This document shows positions 36,201 through 47,496 of a stretch of DNA of 64,000 bases, piece after piece. Source of the stretch: Amoeboaphelidium protococcarum. Lineage: Eukaryota > Aphelidiomycota > Aphelidea. The first letter of the stretch is position 1. Every line of letters starts with the position of its first letter. The position numbers were made by a program, and so were the translations under genes. The DNA lies in NCBI GenBank assembly GCA_023515745.1, contig JALECJ010000007.1, positions 1 through 64,000 on the forward strand. The letters are read 5' to 3'. The notes under the pieces are model-generated. The model was not told the DNA's origin and searched no databases. It saw only the letters and a program-made list of their open reading frames with translations.

Positions 36201-36823
36201 TTATCTATTTACTAGCTTTACCTGTATGGAACTTTGTGCTTCCCGTCTACGCATTCTGGCATTTTGACGATTTCTCCTGGGGTCAGACTCGTCAAGTGGC
36301 TGGAGAGAAGAAGGGAGGTGATGCCCACGGCCACGGTGGGGAAGACGAAGCTGGTAAAAATAATGCCACCATTGATACCAAATTATGGGTGGAGTGGGAA
36401 AGGGAGAGACGTAGACAGTTGTCCGAATAAAAACTGGATGATCCTTTCGGAAAGGTATTGGCGTCATCTGATGGATTGACCAAGTATGGACAGAGTAATA
36501 AACGCAAAGGGTTCATTCATAGGTTCTTTGATAGGAAGCCGGAGGCGATGCAAAAGTCTGCCTCCACAAAGACTGGAACATCAGACACACAGCAGAAAGA
36601 ATCATTACCACCTCAAATTGATACGAAGATGGCAAAATTGAGGCCAGATGTTCCAATCTCTGCTAATCTGCAATAGTAACAGACGCCGCATACCACCAAC
36701 ACGGGCGTGTCTTCAGCGCTTCCACTACCTTCTCCTGCTATCGCTGTCAGAAAGAAGGCGACGTAAGAAGATGCTGGTCAGAATGATGCAAAGTCGAAGA
36801 AATTGACTAGAAAATAAGTTTGA
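33275..36823 (+). CDS. CHS: Chitin synthase, division 2 (class IV/V-like), 1182 aa
   Basis: A single frame runs from ATG 33275 to TGA 36821-36823. The enzyme polymerises UDP-GlcNAc into chitin at the plasma membrane. It has a disordered Gln/Ser/Lys-rich N-terminus (about 130 aa), the division-2 block [16 protein letters not shown] with membrane helix (about 180-203), a cytochrome-b5-like segment ([10 protein letters not shown], about 236-245), a further helix near 435-450, and the GT2 catalytic core. EDR is at 842-844 and QRRRW at 881-885, followed by membrane helices and the tail [13 protein letters not shown]. The C-terminus is charged and disordered. No myosin motor is fused. The architecture matches fungal class IV synthases and places the organism near Fungi. 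Confidence 0.95.
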
Positions 36824-36981
36824 ATATAGCCTGATTGAGTGAATTGATATTTTTTGTTCACATTTACAGTACTTTACGCTTCTAGCGCTCTGGACGTTTC
36901 ACCTTTCATTCTCCATTCTGCCATTTATGCGTTTTGACTCTTTTGCTGAGAAACTTCATTGAATAATAAAATTTGCCCAAT

Positions 36982-38622
36982 ATGATAATCATGTAAAAAG
37001 CAGTTAGCCAGCAAATTCATTATGTAAAAGCTGTAAGAGTATTATCAACGGATGCTGTATTTGATGGGACTAAGGCACAGGCGTCAAAGAAGGTGAAAAG
37101 TGCGGTGAAAAAGCCATCATCTATTGTGCAAGAAGGTACTCTTCAGTCCACCACTGGGCCTTCTTTTATACCTCCTGATGAACGGACTGTGCCTAGGTTG
37201 AAGCATCGCCTTGATAGAGTCTTATTTAATCCGGGTGTTCATTTTCTGCGGGATATCAGGTCCAAGGTGTATAATTTTGATCCATATGTGCGCTTTATCA
37301 CTCAACCTCAAGATTTCGATTTCAGCCGTATTCCGCCGTTTAGAAGGCCGTCTTAAGATGAAACTCTGGCATAATTGGCATCTGAAAATAATGCTAGATT
37401 CTTTGGAAGTACCTCCTCTGTCTCCTCTGCTCTATCATAGATATACTTGGGCATATCTCAATTCAAAGATATCTAGGTGTAAAATCTTGGATTTGATTTT
37501 CAAAATGCTAATACAAAGTTTACAGAAATCACGCGTCTTCCCACCTCTGTTCTACTTAAACCGTCTCAAATTGCAAAGGGAATTTATAGTATTGACTATT
37601 ACAGTATGGAGAGTAAGGAGAAGGAATCCATAATGATGTAGCAGGGAGTAATACTAGAGAATTTTTTCACTCTCTCCAAAGAGGATTACGGTAAATTCTT
37701 GGTGAAGAATAAGTCTAAAGTGGCAGATGCTACAACCGGATATAGTGATGATAATGGTGCGTATGCTTATTGTAACTATAAGAGTCTGCTGTTAAGATCG
37801 TAGATTGACTGCATGAATCCACACTTACCGCGGAAGGTGTTTGATATTAAAACGAGAGCTTCCGTAGCCATTAGACTTAATAGCCAGAATTACGAGGATT
37901 TTGTAAATTATAGAATAGATAAGATTCATGGCTGGTACAACTCATTCTCCCGGGAGTACTATGATATGCTGCGAAGTGCCTTTCTTAAGTACAATTTCTA
38001 GGTGCGTATTGGAAACATGGATGGATTGTTTGTGTCTTATCATAATACGCGCGAGATATTTGGATTTTAGTATGTATCGCGTGAAGAGTTGGATCTGGCG
38101 ATATTTGGCTCTACTGCACTAGCTGATAAGATGTTCACTCTCAGTCTCGGCGTCTTTGATACTATTCTGAATGATATTGTGGCCGCAAATGATGGCCAAT
38201 AGATGCTTGTCTCTTTTGCTGCTGGTAAAGCTGGCATTAAAGTTTATGCTCGCTAGCATGAAGTGGAGAAACCATTTGTAACCAAGTATATTATCCATAC
38301 TGACACTTTAATAGATGATGAACCGGTAGAATCATTAGATACCGTCACGGAAGATGATGATTTGGCTGTTAGTTATCGCGTCAGGAAATACAAAGACTCC
38401 TTCTTGGAAGAACATGATGCCTTACTGGCTCGCGTAGCCAAACGATTTAATAGGGAAAAGTCCTTTGGTTATGATGCAAAATTGAGAAGTGAGTTTGCGC
38501 CATATATGACAGAGGATGAAGAGGAAGACTAAGAGGAGAATGAGACTGAAGGAGAAGGAAGCTAAGCTGGAAAGTAAAGAGTACTTAATCATGATGATGA
38601 TGATGATATTGTTGTTTAATGA
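36982..38622 (+). CDS. PET127: PET127-family mitochondrial protein, 546 aa
   Basis: The frame runs from ATG 36982 to TGA 38620-38622. Pet127 is a fungal mitochondrial membrane-associated protein affecting RNA 5'-end processing and stability. Family motifs are HRLDRVLFNPGVHFLRD, YNFDPYVRFI, GSTSSVSSALSQIYLG, IYSIDYYSMESKEK, LLLRSQIDCMNPHLPRKVF, DIKTRASVAIRLN, YNSFSREYYDMLRSAFLKYN, and QVRIGNMDGLFVSYHNTREI. The C-terminus is acidic (DEEEDQEENETEGEG) and runs into the first copy of a 43-bp tandem repeat, which supplies the last codons and the stop. A second ATG at 36991 is an alternative start. Confidence 0.92.
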
Positions 38623-38721
38623 TCATCTCTTTATTGATGATGATGATGATATTGTTGTTTAATGATCATCTCTTTATTGATGATGATGATGATATTGTTG
38701 TTTAATGATCATCTCTTTATT
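38593..38721 (+). repeat. Three perfect tandem copies of a 43-bp unit
   Basis: Units lie at 38593-38635, 38636-38678 and 38679-38721 and appear identical. Each has five GAT triplets followed by a segment containing TTTAATGATCATCTCTTTATT. The first unit contains the last PET127 codons and its TGA stop (38620-38622); the other two lie in the 3' untranslated region and repeat the stop and its context. Confidence 0.95.
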
Positions 38722-38996
38722 GTTCACATCAATATAATCAAATTCTCTACTTTAGGAAAGCCCACGTTGCTATGTCTTGTCTACGTCACACACAAGGCTT
38801 GACAGGGAGTGACCGTGTGACATGCGTGAGGTGACATTACCTGAAGCGGATCACGCTTGTGCAATCTCGTGGTGATAATCAGCCTTGTCGCAAGCACTTG
38901 CAACCTTCCACTTGATATATTCTTTTTTTTAAATCAATTTAGATATCTTGAATTTTTATAAATATTAAAATAGATTATATACAGTACATAGACGCC

Positions 38997-39788
38997 ATGA
39001 CGAAGAGTGAATTTGTAAGCAGAATGCAAGTGCTTGTATCCAAGGAGAATGGTGGTTAGCCGCTGAAACACGCGTAAGACGTGGCTGCCTCAATGAAATC
39101 AATGGACAATCTGTTCAATGCTGCTTTCGCGGAGGGAATCAAGAATGAACTCAATCTATCTTATATTCTACCGCGCTTCGTCCGCATTGCCAATGAATAT
39201 GATACCGACCGTATAGTGACTGCAGTGTAGTGGCTGACTTCTGATTGGAAGCTGCGATCAATCATTGCTGTCGTGACTGGTGTAACCGAGCAATGGGTCG
39301 ACGCCGAAGAGTTGGCGTACTTAATTACATGCATTTCCCGGTAGTGGAAGCCAAAATTCACTGCTGAGCTAGTGTATGCAGTGTGCATGCGATGGGAGCA
39401 TGTCGGTACGTGTGAAGATGAGAAGGAGTATTCCCTGCAAGAGCAGACACAGTTTGTACTGTCAGTCATGAGGGATTGGAATTTTTTCCAAGCTAGCGCG
39501 GCGTTCATGTAACTCGGAGACAGATTACCATGGTAGATTAAAGCGGAGGTGTTCAAGGCTATACATTCGCGGCACTAGAAGAAGACATCTGTTGGACCAC
39601 TGGAAATTGATGCAGGAAATAGTGCTGAACTTAAAGGCAAGCCTAATAAGAATAACAAATCCTTGAGCAATTTGGTGGTTAAATGCAATCAGTCCCATCG
39701 CTTCAATGGACTATTATCTCCTGATATTAACCAACAGCCTCCAGTCGATAGTTACAAGCAGAATTTGGAGGATATCGCTGAAGAGTGA
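38997..39788 (+). CDS. Trp-rich helical repeat protein, 263 aa
   Basis: An intact frame runs from ATG 38997 to TGA 39786-39788. The core (residues about 35-185) reads as four or five related helical units ending in Trp: IVTAVQWLTSDWKLRSIIAV, VTEQWVDAEELAYLITCISR-QW, FTAELVYAVCMRWEH, FVLSVMRDWNFFQASAAFM, LGDRLPW. A basic Asn-rich tail follows. No family is recognised. TGG encodes Trp throughout and TAG encodes Gln seven times, so the gene is a clean example of the code. It stands alone between PET127 and the F-box-like paralogues. Confidence 0.65.
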
Positions 39789-39979
39789 TCAACCGTATAG
39801 CATCAAATAAGAGTTTACATTTTACAAATCTTTATCTTTATCTTAACTATTGAATTTTATAGTAATACTTCCAACGCATGGATTATTACCAGGGGATATA
39901 TTCTTGAGCCCGCTATTTCTCTTGTCCAGTATATGGCTATCCATCGTTTAACCACCCAAACACGGCATTAATACGCGTT

Positions 39980-42019
39980 ATGTAATCGAATAGACTGCCT
40001 GATATTAATATTCTAAGCATTCTCAAACATCCAGATTTACCAGAGTCGATTTCGCAATATTTGGATCCCCGCGATGTTCACTCTCTGTGTACTATTAATA
40101 ATGTGGTTTGGCGCGTCATGACTTTAGACTTATTGAAGAGATATAACTGGTTTTATTATGGTCCAATATTGAGTCTTTTGCGCCTTGAGGATCTTTCTTA
40201 CCTTCGTAGATGCGGTATTAGTGAGGAAATGCGGACCTTTGAAGAAGTGTTTGAGACTTTTCTACATAAAGATGAAGTACGTGATTGTGTGGCATTGCAT
40301 TTGTATGTTCGTACGGTTGTATAAGAGCACCGCGAAGGAGCCGATTCCAGTCTTATCTAATTGCTTCATAATAAGTTTACTGTTGACTGGATTGGAACAT
40401 ACGATGAGACTTAGGATTTTAGTACCTTCCCTAAAAAAGGTTGGGGTCGATTCTAACTACTGGAAGACTAATGTCTTCGCTATTCTACTGGACATGTCCT
40501 TGTTTAATCGAGGAGAATGTATATGAAAGTCCTGCTTCGGCATTTTACATAGGGTGGTAACAATGTTATCAAGTGGTGTTAGCTGGGTCGTAAGTTACTA
40601 CATCACGTCACACCCAAAATGTTCATAAAGTTGACATGGCCTCAGTTCAATTACAATGACGATGAGACTGGGGCTTTGAAGTAAGTCAAGACCATAGCCG
40701 AATTTGTGGCTAAAAATAGGATACTATTTGGATTCAGTCATTATGTTTTTAGAATTCTTAATGTGCAGATGCCAATGCATTTTTGCAAGGAAAATAGCAT
40801 GATACAGTGTTGCTTAACTATTATCAGGTGGGATTGAAACCGGTTTGATTTGATGACTTACGCTGATGTGGCGAGGTAATGATGCCATCACTCAGCTTTT
40901 AAGGCGATCGCACTACATCCATTCTTTTCTTCTCCTTGTGCGGTAAGTCATTATTTTAAATTAAATTATACATTTATTAACTTCACATTTATGTAGTTGT
41001 TGCTCGCTCTTGCTGCTGCATGTGGATATGCCTCATTCTGCTTTTTATACCTGGTATCATGTGTTCGTCTTGCTGCATCGATGGGGTGGCTGTTTACTCG
41101 TCCTCGCTACACTGCTGTCCATGGTGTATGTCTACGCTGTCCTCTCTGCTAAGTCTCCTCTTAATGTCTCTTCTGCCGCATCTCGTCTGTCCAATCCATT
41201 TCTATTGTGTTCACTTGGCATGTCGCTTCCGTTTAGGATACGGCATGTTAATATGGGTGGCACATAGGCGACTCAGTCGCTGGGCCTTCCGTTTCAGGAT
41301 GACCTGGGTCCTTTTGTTGTTACGTGCAGCCATTCGCGTACGCAACCTCCTACCCATATAGGATTTAGGGAGTCCTAGTAACTCGGGATATGTGTTTTAT
41401 CTATATAGCCCTGTTTCTTATAGATCAAAGCCCTTGTCGATAAGCAGAGTTTACATTTGGGGAGAAGGGAGGACTCTAACCCGACATACCGGCTGGGCTG
41501 AGCTGGTGTGGGATGGACATGACCAATGCTCGAATGATTTAATATTACATTAAGATTTGGCATTGTCTGCCGCAGCAACTACCTGGAATCCCGCTGGAGT
41601 TGCGTAGATAATGGGTATCATCCTTAATAACGGAGTTTATCGGTCGCTATGACGAGGTGAGTGATAATTTTGGAGGCTTTTTGACCATTGTATATGGACA
41701 GTGCTACTAGACTTTTCTTAGCGAAGAGTTTTGCCCTGTTATAGTGACTGCCTATACCGAACTTTGCCGTAAAGAGGTGCCTGAGTATTCGTAATGGGAG
41801 GCCGAGTAGCTCTTTGAGGACTTGTGCGAAAGCGATTTTGGCGATGAGTTTCCAACCTTTGCGAGCGTGACTTGGCCTTTGAAAAAGCATGTTGAAGCTC
41901 TACAGTCGGAAACCGGATCTAACAATTGCCGCGACGCTGTCGTGTAACAATTGTAATAGCTGTTTGAACTTTATGAAAAGCGTAACAAAGACGGCGAGCA
42001 CTACCCACAGAATGAATGA
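39980..42019 (+). pseudogene. F-box-like paralogue with three in-frame TGA codons
   Basis: One reading frame spans ATG 39980 to TGA 42017-42019. Its N-terminus (ILKHPDLPESISQYLDPRDVHSLCTI...YNWFYYGPILSLLRLE) is clearly homologous to the intact gene at 42238. The first TGA is at 40835-40837; two more occur near 40880 and 41298. A 54-nt GTAAGT...TGTAG intron (40949-41002), a multiple of three, keeps the frame. The C-terminal part (LELRRQWVSSLITEFIGRYDEVS...) aligns with the intact copy (LRSRYDWMDQLLTVLVEHFEVI). The TGAs do not fall at Trp positions of the paralogue, which favours a recent pseudogene over UGA readthrough. A functional product could be the N-terminal 285 aa. Confidence 0.65.
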
Positions 42020-42237
42020 ATCTGATCATAAAGCACTACTCTCGAGATGATTGATATAACCCTGCAATCGAGACTTGAATGTGATTGAAACATAGCTCTT
42101 AGTCTTACAAACTGTGGGCGTTTCACTTTAAATTTCACTCGCTGTTTCGCGCCGCTCGGCTCTCTTCGTGAAACGCGACGTGATAAATCGTTTAGTTTCA
42201 ATTGTCCAGTAAACACATACTGTACATATCAGACAGT

Positions 42238-44178
42238 ATGAGTGCCGCACCAGCTTTGGAGTTCTTGTAGCATCCAGACTTGCCTCAGCTAGTCTTTTAA
42301 TATCTAGAACCTCGTGATATTCACAAATTGTGCACATGTAACTCTGAGATTTGGTAATTAATGATTGCTGACCTGACTCTGCTAAAAAGTTACTATTGGA
42401 ATTACTATGGCCCTGTGCTGACTCTCTTTCGCCTGGAACACCTCCCATATCTACTTCGAGTTGGCAACTAGAAGCCTATTAGAGCGTTGTAAGATTTATA
42501 CACTGAGTTTCTACATACGCTTGAAGTGCGTCGCTGCTAAGCTCTCTTGTTGTATGTCCAAACAATGGTGCGTTAGAAAAGAGCCGCTCACACTGGCCCA
42601 CTGATATAATATCTTCATAAGAAATTCAGTTATGACTGGCGCGGTATATACCGTGAGATAAGAGGGTATTAACAGTTTTCTCAATGGGGCTGGTCTGATT
42701 TTTATCATCAAGACGTCTAGTTGTACATGTCGAATGGGCACATTCTGTTGTAAAATAAATCTCAAATGCTACGCGTTTTGCTCAATTAGATACGACATGA
42801 TAATTGGTATTCAGTCTCTTTGACTCAATAATTGCTTAGATTGATATATAAAGCGAGTCCCCTGGACCTGGTTTTTTGTTATTTGCCAGGCATGTATAAA
42901 TATATGGAAGATTTATTTCTGGTATAGTGCATGAAAAATTTGGTCTTATTCCATCTTCACAATCCTGAGCTCTTTAGCTTTGATATTGAAGCACTAATCT
43001 ATGAGCTGATTATGGTTAAATCATTTAATAGCCCGCTGGATTGGCTGAAGATATTCGATGACCCAGAGATATCTGATCATATAAAAAGTTAAGCTCTTTG
43101 GACTGTCATTATGCATTTTTAATGGGATAATTACAATCGCGGTCGTGGGGAAGTAGGAGATTTTAGATCTCATACGGATGAACTGGGTGCCCTTGTCGGC
43201 GAACGTGAACTTTAAAAGTTGATGTTTTGCGATATTGATTAGTTAATTACCGAATGTTCATCGCTATATCACATGATGTTTATACTGGGTTTGGGCTAGC
43301 GCCTGAAAGGTAAATAAGCTTTGTCGTTTTATAAGCGGATTATCTTAAGGGCTATTGACTGTGCCACTAAGCGCCCGCATTCAGCTGCTCTATCTGCCAC
43401 TATTCTGTTCTTACCAAGGCTCGATATGGTCAATTTATAAATTAGATCGCTCGGTTTGGAATAGATGAAAGCTTTATGTTTTGAGCTCTCTGCCTTAATA
43501 TAAGGTGGATTGCGTAGTGAAGAAGATTTGGATCCTATAGATTCTCACAACATTTACTACATGCTGTTTCTGATCAACACTTTTACCAATACTGCTGTGC
43601 TGTAAATAGCGTAAAAAATGATTTTAAGTTCTTTGGGAGGTGGCAAAAATCTGGGTATGATCGTAAAGTTTTGCGTAGAGCTGTGGATTTTTGAGCCGCA
43701 CATCTTGGATCGCGTGTCACTTCGATCTCGCTATGACTGGATGGATCAGTTATTGACTGTACTGGTGGAACACTTTGAAGTTATAAAGTCCTAATGCGGG
43801 CAATTTTCTACTGTAGTGTTTGCAACGTTCTTGAAGACATGGGTCAGCGAAGACGGTTGTATGTTGATGGTGTAGACTATGCTAAAAATTTGTGACAATT
43901 ACGGTTTTGACGCCGCGCTGGAAGAAGTCGACAATTTTTGCGAGCATGTCTATCTGAGACTTGAAGCTGGGTATGATATAGAGGGAAGGTACCTGGATAT
44001 GATGTAGACAGTTGAGGCGCATGTTATACCTTTGCTCTAGGAACGAAATTTCGATGAGGAAGATTAGACGTATATCTTGCGTCGGTTCTTAGTTAACAGT
44101 GATCATTATGGAGGTATTGTCTCCGAAACTGATTCGGATAGTGATGGAGAAAATGCATATGATTTATAGGAGAAGTGA
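42238..44178 (+). CDS. F-box-like helical protein, 646 aa
   Basis: An intact single frame runs from ATG 42238 to TGA 44176-44178, with over 30 UAR codons read as Gln. The N-terminal 60 residues (FLQHPDLPQLVFQYLEPRDIHKLCTCNSEIWQLM) have the shape of an F-box (proline, then L..YL.P.D...L......W). The rest is alpha-helical repeat without a recognised name, ending in an acidic tail (SETDSDSDGEN). If it is an F-box protein it would bind Skp1 and recruit substrates to an SCF ubiquitin ligase; that is inference. A decayed tandem paralogue lies immediately upstream. Confidence 0.65.
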
Positions 44179-44553
44179 GTTGATTGTATTTGTGAATATG
44201 GCCATTGCCGATTGTTTTAATATGCTTTGCTCCTTAGTACTAAGTCTTAACGATATCTTTTGCGCTGATCTTACTATCCGCGATCGCCAGTAAATTGTTA
44301 TTCAGCCAGAAAGTACTTTCATATTTTCAACAGGTGTTGGTATTACAGAGCTGATATTCTTTTGAGGCCTGAGATTCGTGTAACGTTTCACCTTCCAATC
44401 TCAGTCGCACAAAGATACTTGGCGATCATCTCTGATTGGTCGTTTTAAATGAGAAGTCTCACTAATCTTGGCATTATGTCTGATGGCATTATATGAGTTT
44501 TCTCACTCCCGCAATAACTATCTTCTTGTTTAGAGTATAGAAATAGTTGTGTG
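44179..44553. other. Intergenic, nothing recognised
   Basis: This 375-bp gap lies between the F-box-like gene and the secreted Thr/Pro-rich gene. It is AT-rich with no convincing frame, and presumably contains a terminator and the promoter of the secreted gene. Confidence 0.4.
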
Positions 44554-46077
44554 ATGAATAAGTTTGCGATATTATAATTGCTTACCGCGATTGCTTTCAC
44601 GATTGCCGCCGAGCAATATCGTACGACGGAAGTGGTCAAATGTAGATTGCGTCCTGTTAGTAGTACACCTTGCACGTCCTCTACTGCTGTACCGCTGACT
44701 GTATCATCATGTACCGATAGTAGCTTATCAACATCTGTGAATAAAACGCCATAATCAAGTGACTGCTCGACCACTGCGTCTGTTACTGTTGAAACAACTC
44801 CTTGTAGCACAGTGGCGTCAACTACGATTATGCCTCCAGCTGTATAGACTTCCTCTGAATGCTCTACCACATCCACTGATGTGCCAAAATCTATCTCCAC
44901 CTCTACTAGAGTATATTCTGTCTAGACAAGCAGTACTAAACAAGTGAACACTCAGAGTACTCCGGGGATAACGTCAAGTCGCGCATCCTCAACGACCGTC
45001 CTAACGAGCACTGAAGTATCCTCAAAGTCGTCTTCTACTAAAATTCTGACCACTCCTACTGCAACTACATCTACCTTCAAGACTACCACTACATAGACTC
45101 CTGGAATCCCTCCAGTAGCTCCACCTCCTCCTCCTTCTCCATAACCTTCGTCCTCTCCACCGCCGCCGGTTATCCCAACTCCTCCTATTTCGCAGCCGCC
45201 ACCTTCGAATCCTCCTACTCCTTAACCTCCTGCTTAACCACCTACTCCAACTCCCCCGCCGGTTAAACCTCCTACTCCAACACCAACTCCTCCTCCAGTC
45301 AAACCCCCTACTTCTACTCCTACTCCACCCCCAGCTAAGCCTCCTACTTCTACTACTGTGAAGCCTCCTACTCCAACTCCACCACCTGCTAAACCTCCTG
45401 CTCCAACTCCAACTCCGCCTACTCCTTCTCCACCTCCACCTTCACCGCCACCTCCACCGGCACCTAAACCACCATCGCGACGTCCATCTAATCAGGGATA
45501 TTGTCCGAACCGTCCCAATAAAAGATGTAGCCCTCTGGTGTTTGATTTAAATAATGATGGTGTGGTTAGTGCCAAGCGCGGTGTTGGCATTTCATTTAAC
45601 CACGAAGACATTGATCAGCATGTTGGTGCTGCCACAGGTGGCGACAAGATGTTAGCAATGTCTGATATTAATTAAAATGGGGTCATTGATAGCCAGGAGG
45701 TGTTTGGCGATAGAACAATAAGCCCTCTCACTAAGAAGCCATACTAGGCACGTAATGGCTTTGAAGCTTTGAAAATGCTCGTGTCTGAATTGTCGCCGAT
45801 ATGTGGTAATCTTTACATTGACAAGATTGGCACCTATGTAGATACTGATAAATTAAGAGGGTGTCTGAAGCAGATTGGCTCTGATCTAGGATTCATCAGT
45901 GATAGCAATGTACGCGTACTTGAAGATTTGGGTGATGTACTAGCCATTAATGTGGCTGATTATATTGACACGCCTGAAGATAATTAAGACGGTATAGGTC
46001 ACTACTAAAAGAGTGACTTTCTAGATCGCCTCGGTAGCAAACGTAAAGTTGATGATGTTTGGTTCAGAAAACGTTGA
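44554..46077 (+). CDS. Secreted Thr/Pro-rich protein with calcium-binding-type domain, 507 aa
   Basis: The frame runs from ATG 44554 to TGA 46075-46077. A signal peptide (MNKFAILQLLTAIAFTIAA) leads a Ser/Thr-rich stalk with Cys (residues about 20-185), then a proline-rich region of TPTPP/KPPTP repeats (about 185-310). The C-terminal domain starts SPLVFDLNNDGVVSAKRG and continues GGDKMLAMSDINQNGVIDSQ-EVFGDRT and ARNGFEALKML. That is the pattern (PLVLDLDGDG, D.NGNG.IDSG.ELFG..T, A.NGFEAL) seen in bacterial secreted proteins with EF-hand-like calcium loops. Such domains are rare in eukaryotes, so transfer is possible. The stalk suggests O-glycosylation and wall location. The signal peptide resembles those of the genes at 53.6 and 54.3 kb. 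Confidence 0.7.
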
Positions 46078-46172
46078 ATGCTGTTATAATAAACAATAAT
46101 CATTTGTAAACTACTTAACTCAATCTATTATTGATGAATTCTTTTATAGTACCCATAGTTCTAATTAATAAA

Positions 46173-47153
46173 TCAATTTTACTAGAACCAGTTCAGAGAA
46201 TCTTACAGGCAGCGCTCACCTGCTCCGATCCAGAGAACATGATCACCATTCTCATATAGAAAGATCGACTTTTACGCGTCTGACAGCCGTGCACATCTTC
46301 TAACAAGCTCTTTAGATCCCTCAACATCCGTGACTAAATCATTCAATCCATGGCAAGCGAGAAATGGAACATCAATATCCTCTAATTTCGATTACAATTC
46401 AGTCATTCCTTCGAGGAGAGACATTCCAGTGCCAACGCGAAGCCATCCAGTGTAAGTACCGACATCCGCTTTGAATCTCTCCTCCACAGATGGATCAACA
46501 TGATTTTTACCTTTATTCGCTGGCGATGCAGCCAGAGTCGGCGCAAGATACCTAAGTACGTATGCTGCATACTTTAATACAGAGTTGGGTGTAGACGCGG
46601 GATGGGATCTAATCAGGGGACACAATAACACCATACCGGATAGATCTGCAGATGATGCGGGAACCAACTCTTTCCGCTTCAAAGTGTAAAGCAGCGATAT
46701 CAAACCGCCCATCGAGGCAGACAATAGATAATATTTCCGATCAGGTAGATCTTTAATTGTTTCAAGATACACATGATGCAAAGTGTTGGTCAACACATCC
46801 ATAGATTCAATGTAACCGTGCAGACCATCGCTTCGACCAGTGCCGGGATGATCATATGCCACCACCGTGAATCCGGCATCCAAATACACCTAAGCTCTAT
46901 GAGCAAATCTGCCGCCATAATCACCCATACCAGCAACAAATATAATCACTTTGGCGCAGTCCGATTCTTTCGCGGGTTTCCAGTATTACATGTACACGGA
47001 GTCATCACTGATATACTTCTCGACGCGCTCAACATCGGGACGTTACTCGAGAATCTACTCTCCTTCAGTAAGAGGTAGCGATCTAGATGTATGACTTTTT
47101 CTTGCAAATATCTTGGTTGACTGTAAACTGTCTTGACTGCTAATTTCGCTCAT
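46173..47153 (-). CDS. Alpha/beta hydrolase, monoacylglycerol-lipase-like, 326 aa
   Basis: The frame runs from ATG 47153 to TGA 46173-46175. Features in order are AKVIIFVAGMGDYGGRFA (oxyanion region), YDHPGTGRSDGLHGYI, the nucleophile elbow SASMGG, the acid-bearing CHGLNDLVTD and the His-bearing GDHVLW. This order and the SDG..GYI loop match the monoacylglycerol lipase/lysophospholipase branch (Yju3, MGLL). It would cleave monoacylglycerols or related esters, probably at lipid droplets or membranes. The N-terminal 60 residues are Ser-rich and variable. Confidence 0.85.
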
Positions 47154-47496
47154 ATCAGATCTTTGTTTACAATTTGATTTCTAATCAGAAGTAAGTAAGA
47201 AAATAAAAGATCAGGGGAATCGTACTAATGAGTACATTTCAACTGCTATATAATCATGCCAAACGAAAAGTCACGATCTCATACTTTGTAAAGATGATTC
47301 AATTTATTGATACTACATCTAAATAATCAATCTAATAACATATTCGTTACTTCTTTACCGCGATGACTTTCTAATCACGACGATCAATTCATGTTTGATC
47401 CTAATTCTTCTTCGTCTTCAGTGTCTCGTCTCCTCTCTGTTCTTATTAAACGCGACACATCAGCACTTGATTAGAACCGTCATAATCATTAGCAGA
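47154..47496. other. Divergent intergenic region
   Basis: This 343-bp gap lies between the lipase (minus) and the bc1 assembly factor (plus). It is AT-rich, with no recognisable motif or frame, and presumably carries both promoters. Confidence 0.4.

Noticed and set aside
38593-38721. CRISPR-like array
   Set aside because: The units are directly adjacent 43-bp tandem copies without variable spacers, in a eukaryotic 3' UTR.
41440-41500. Possible tRNA T-arm-like sequence (GGACTCTAACCCG)
   Set aside because: No matching acceptor, D or anticodon arms on either strand; I found no convincing tRNA or rRNA gene in the window.
41010-41510. Alternative frame containing HVDMPHSAFYTWYHVFVLLHR in the F-box-like copy
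   Set aside because: It is long and protein-like, but the third frame is continuous with homologous N- and C-terminal parts of the paralogue, so this frame is most likely spurious.
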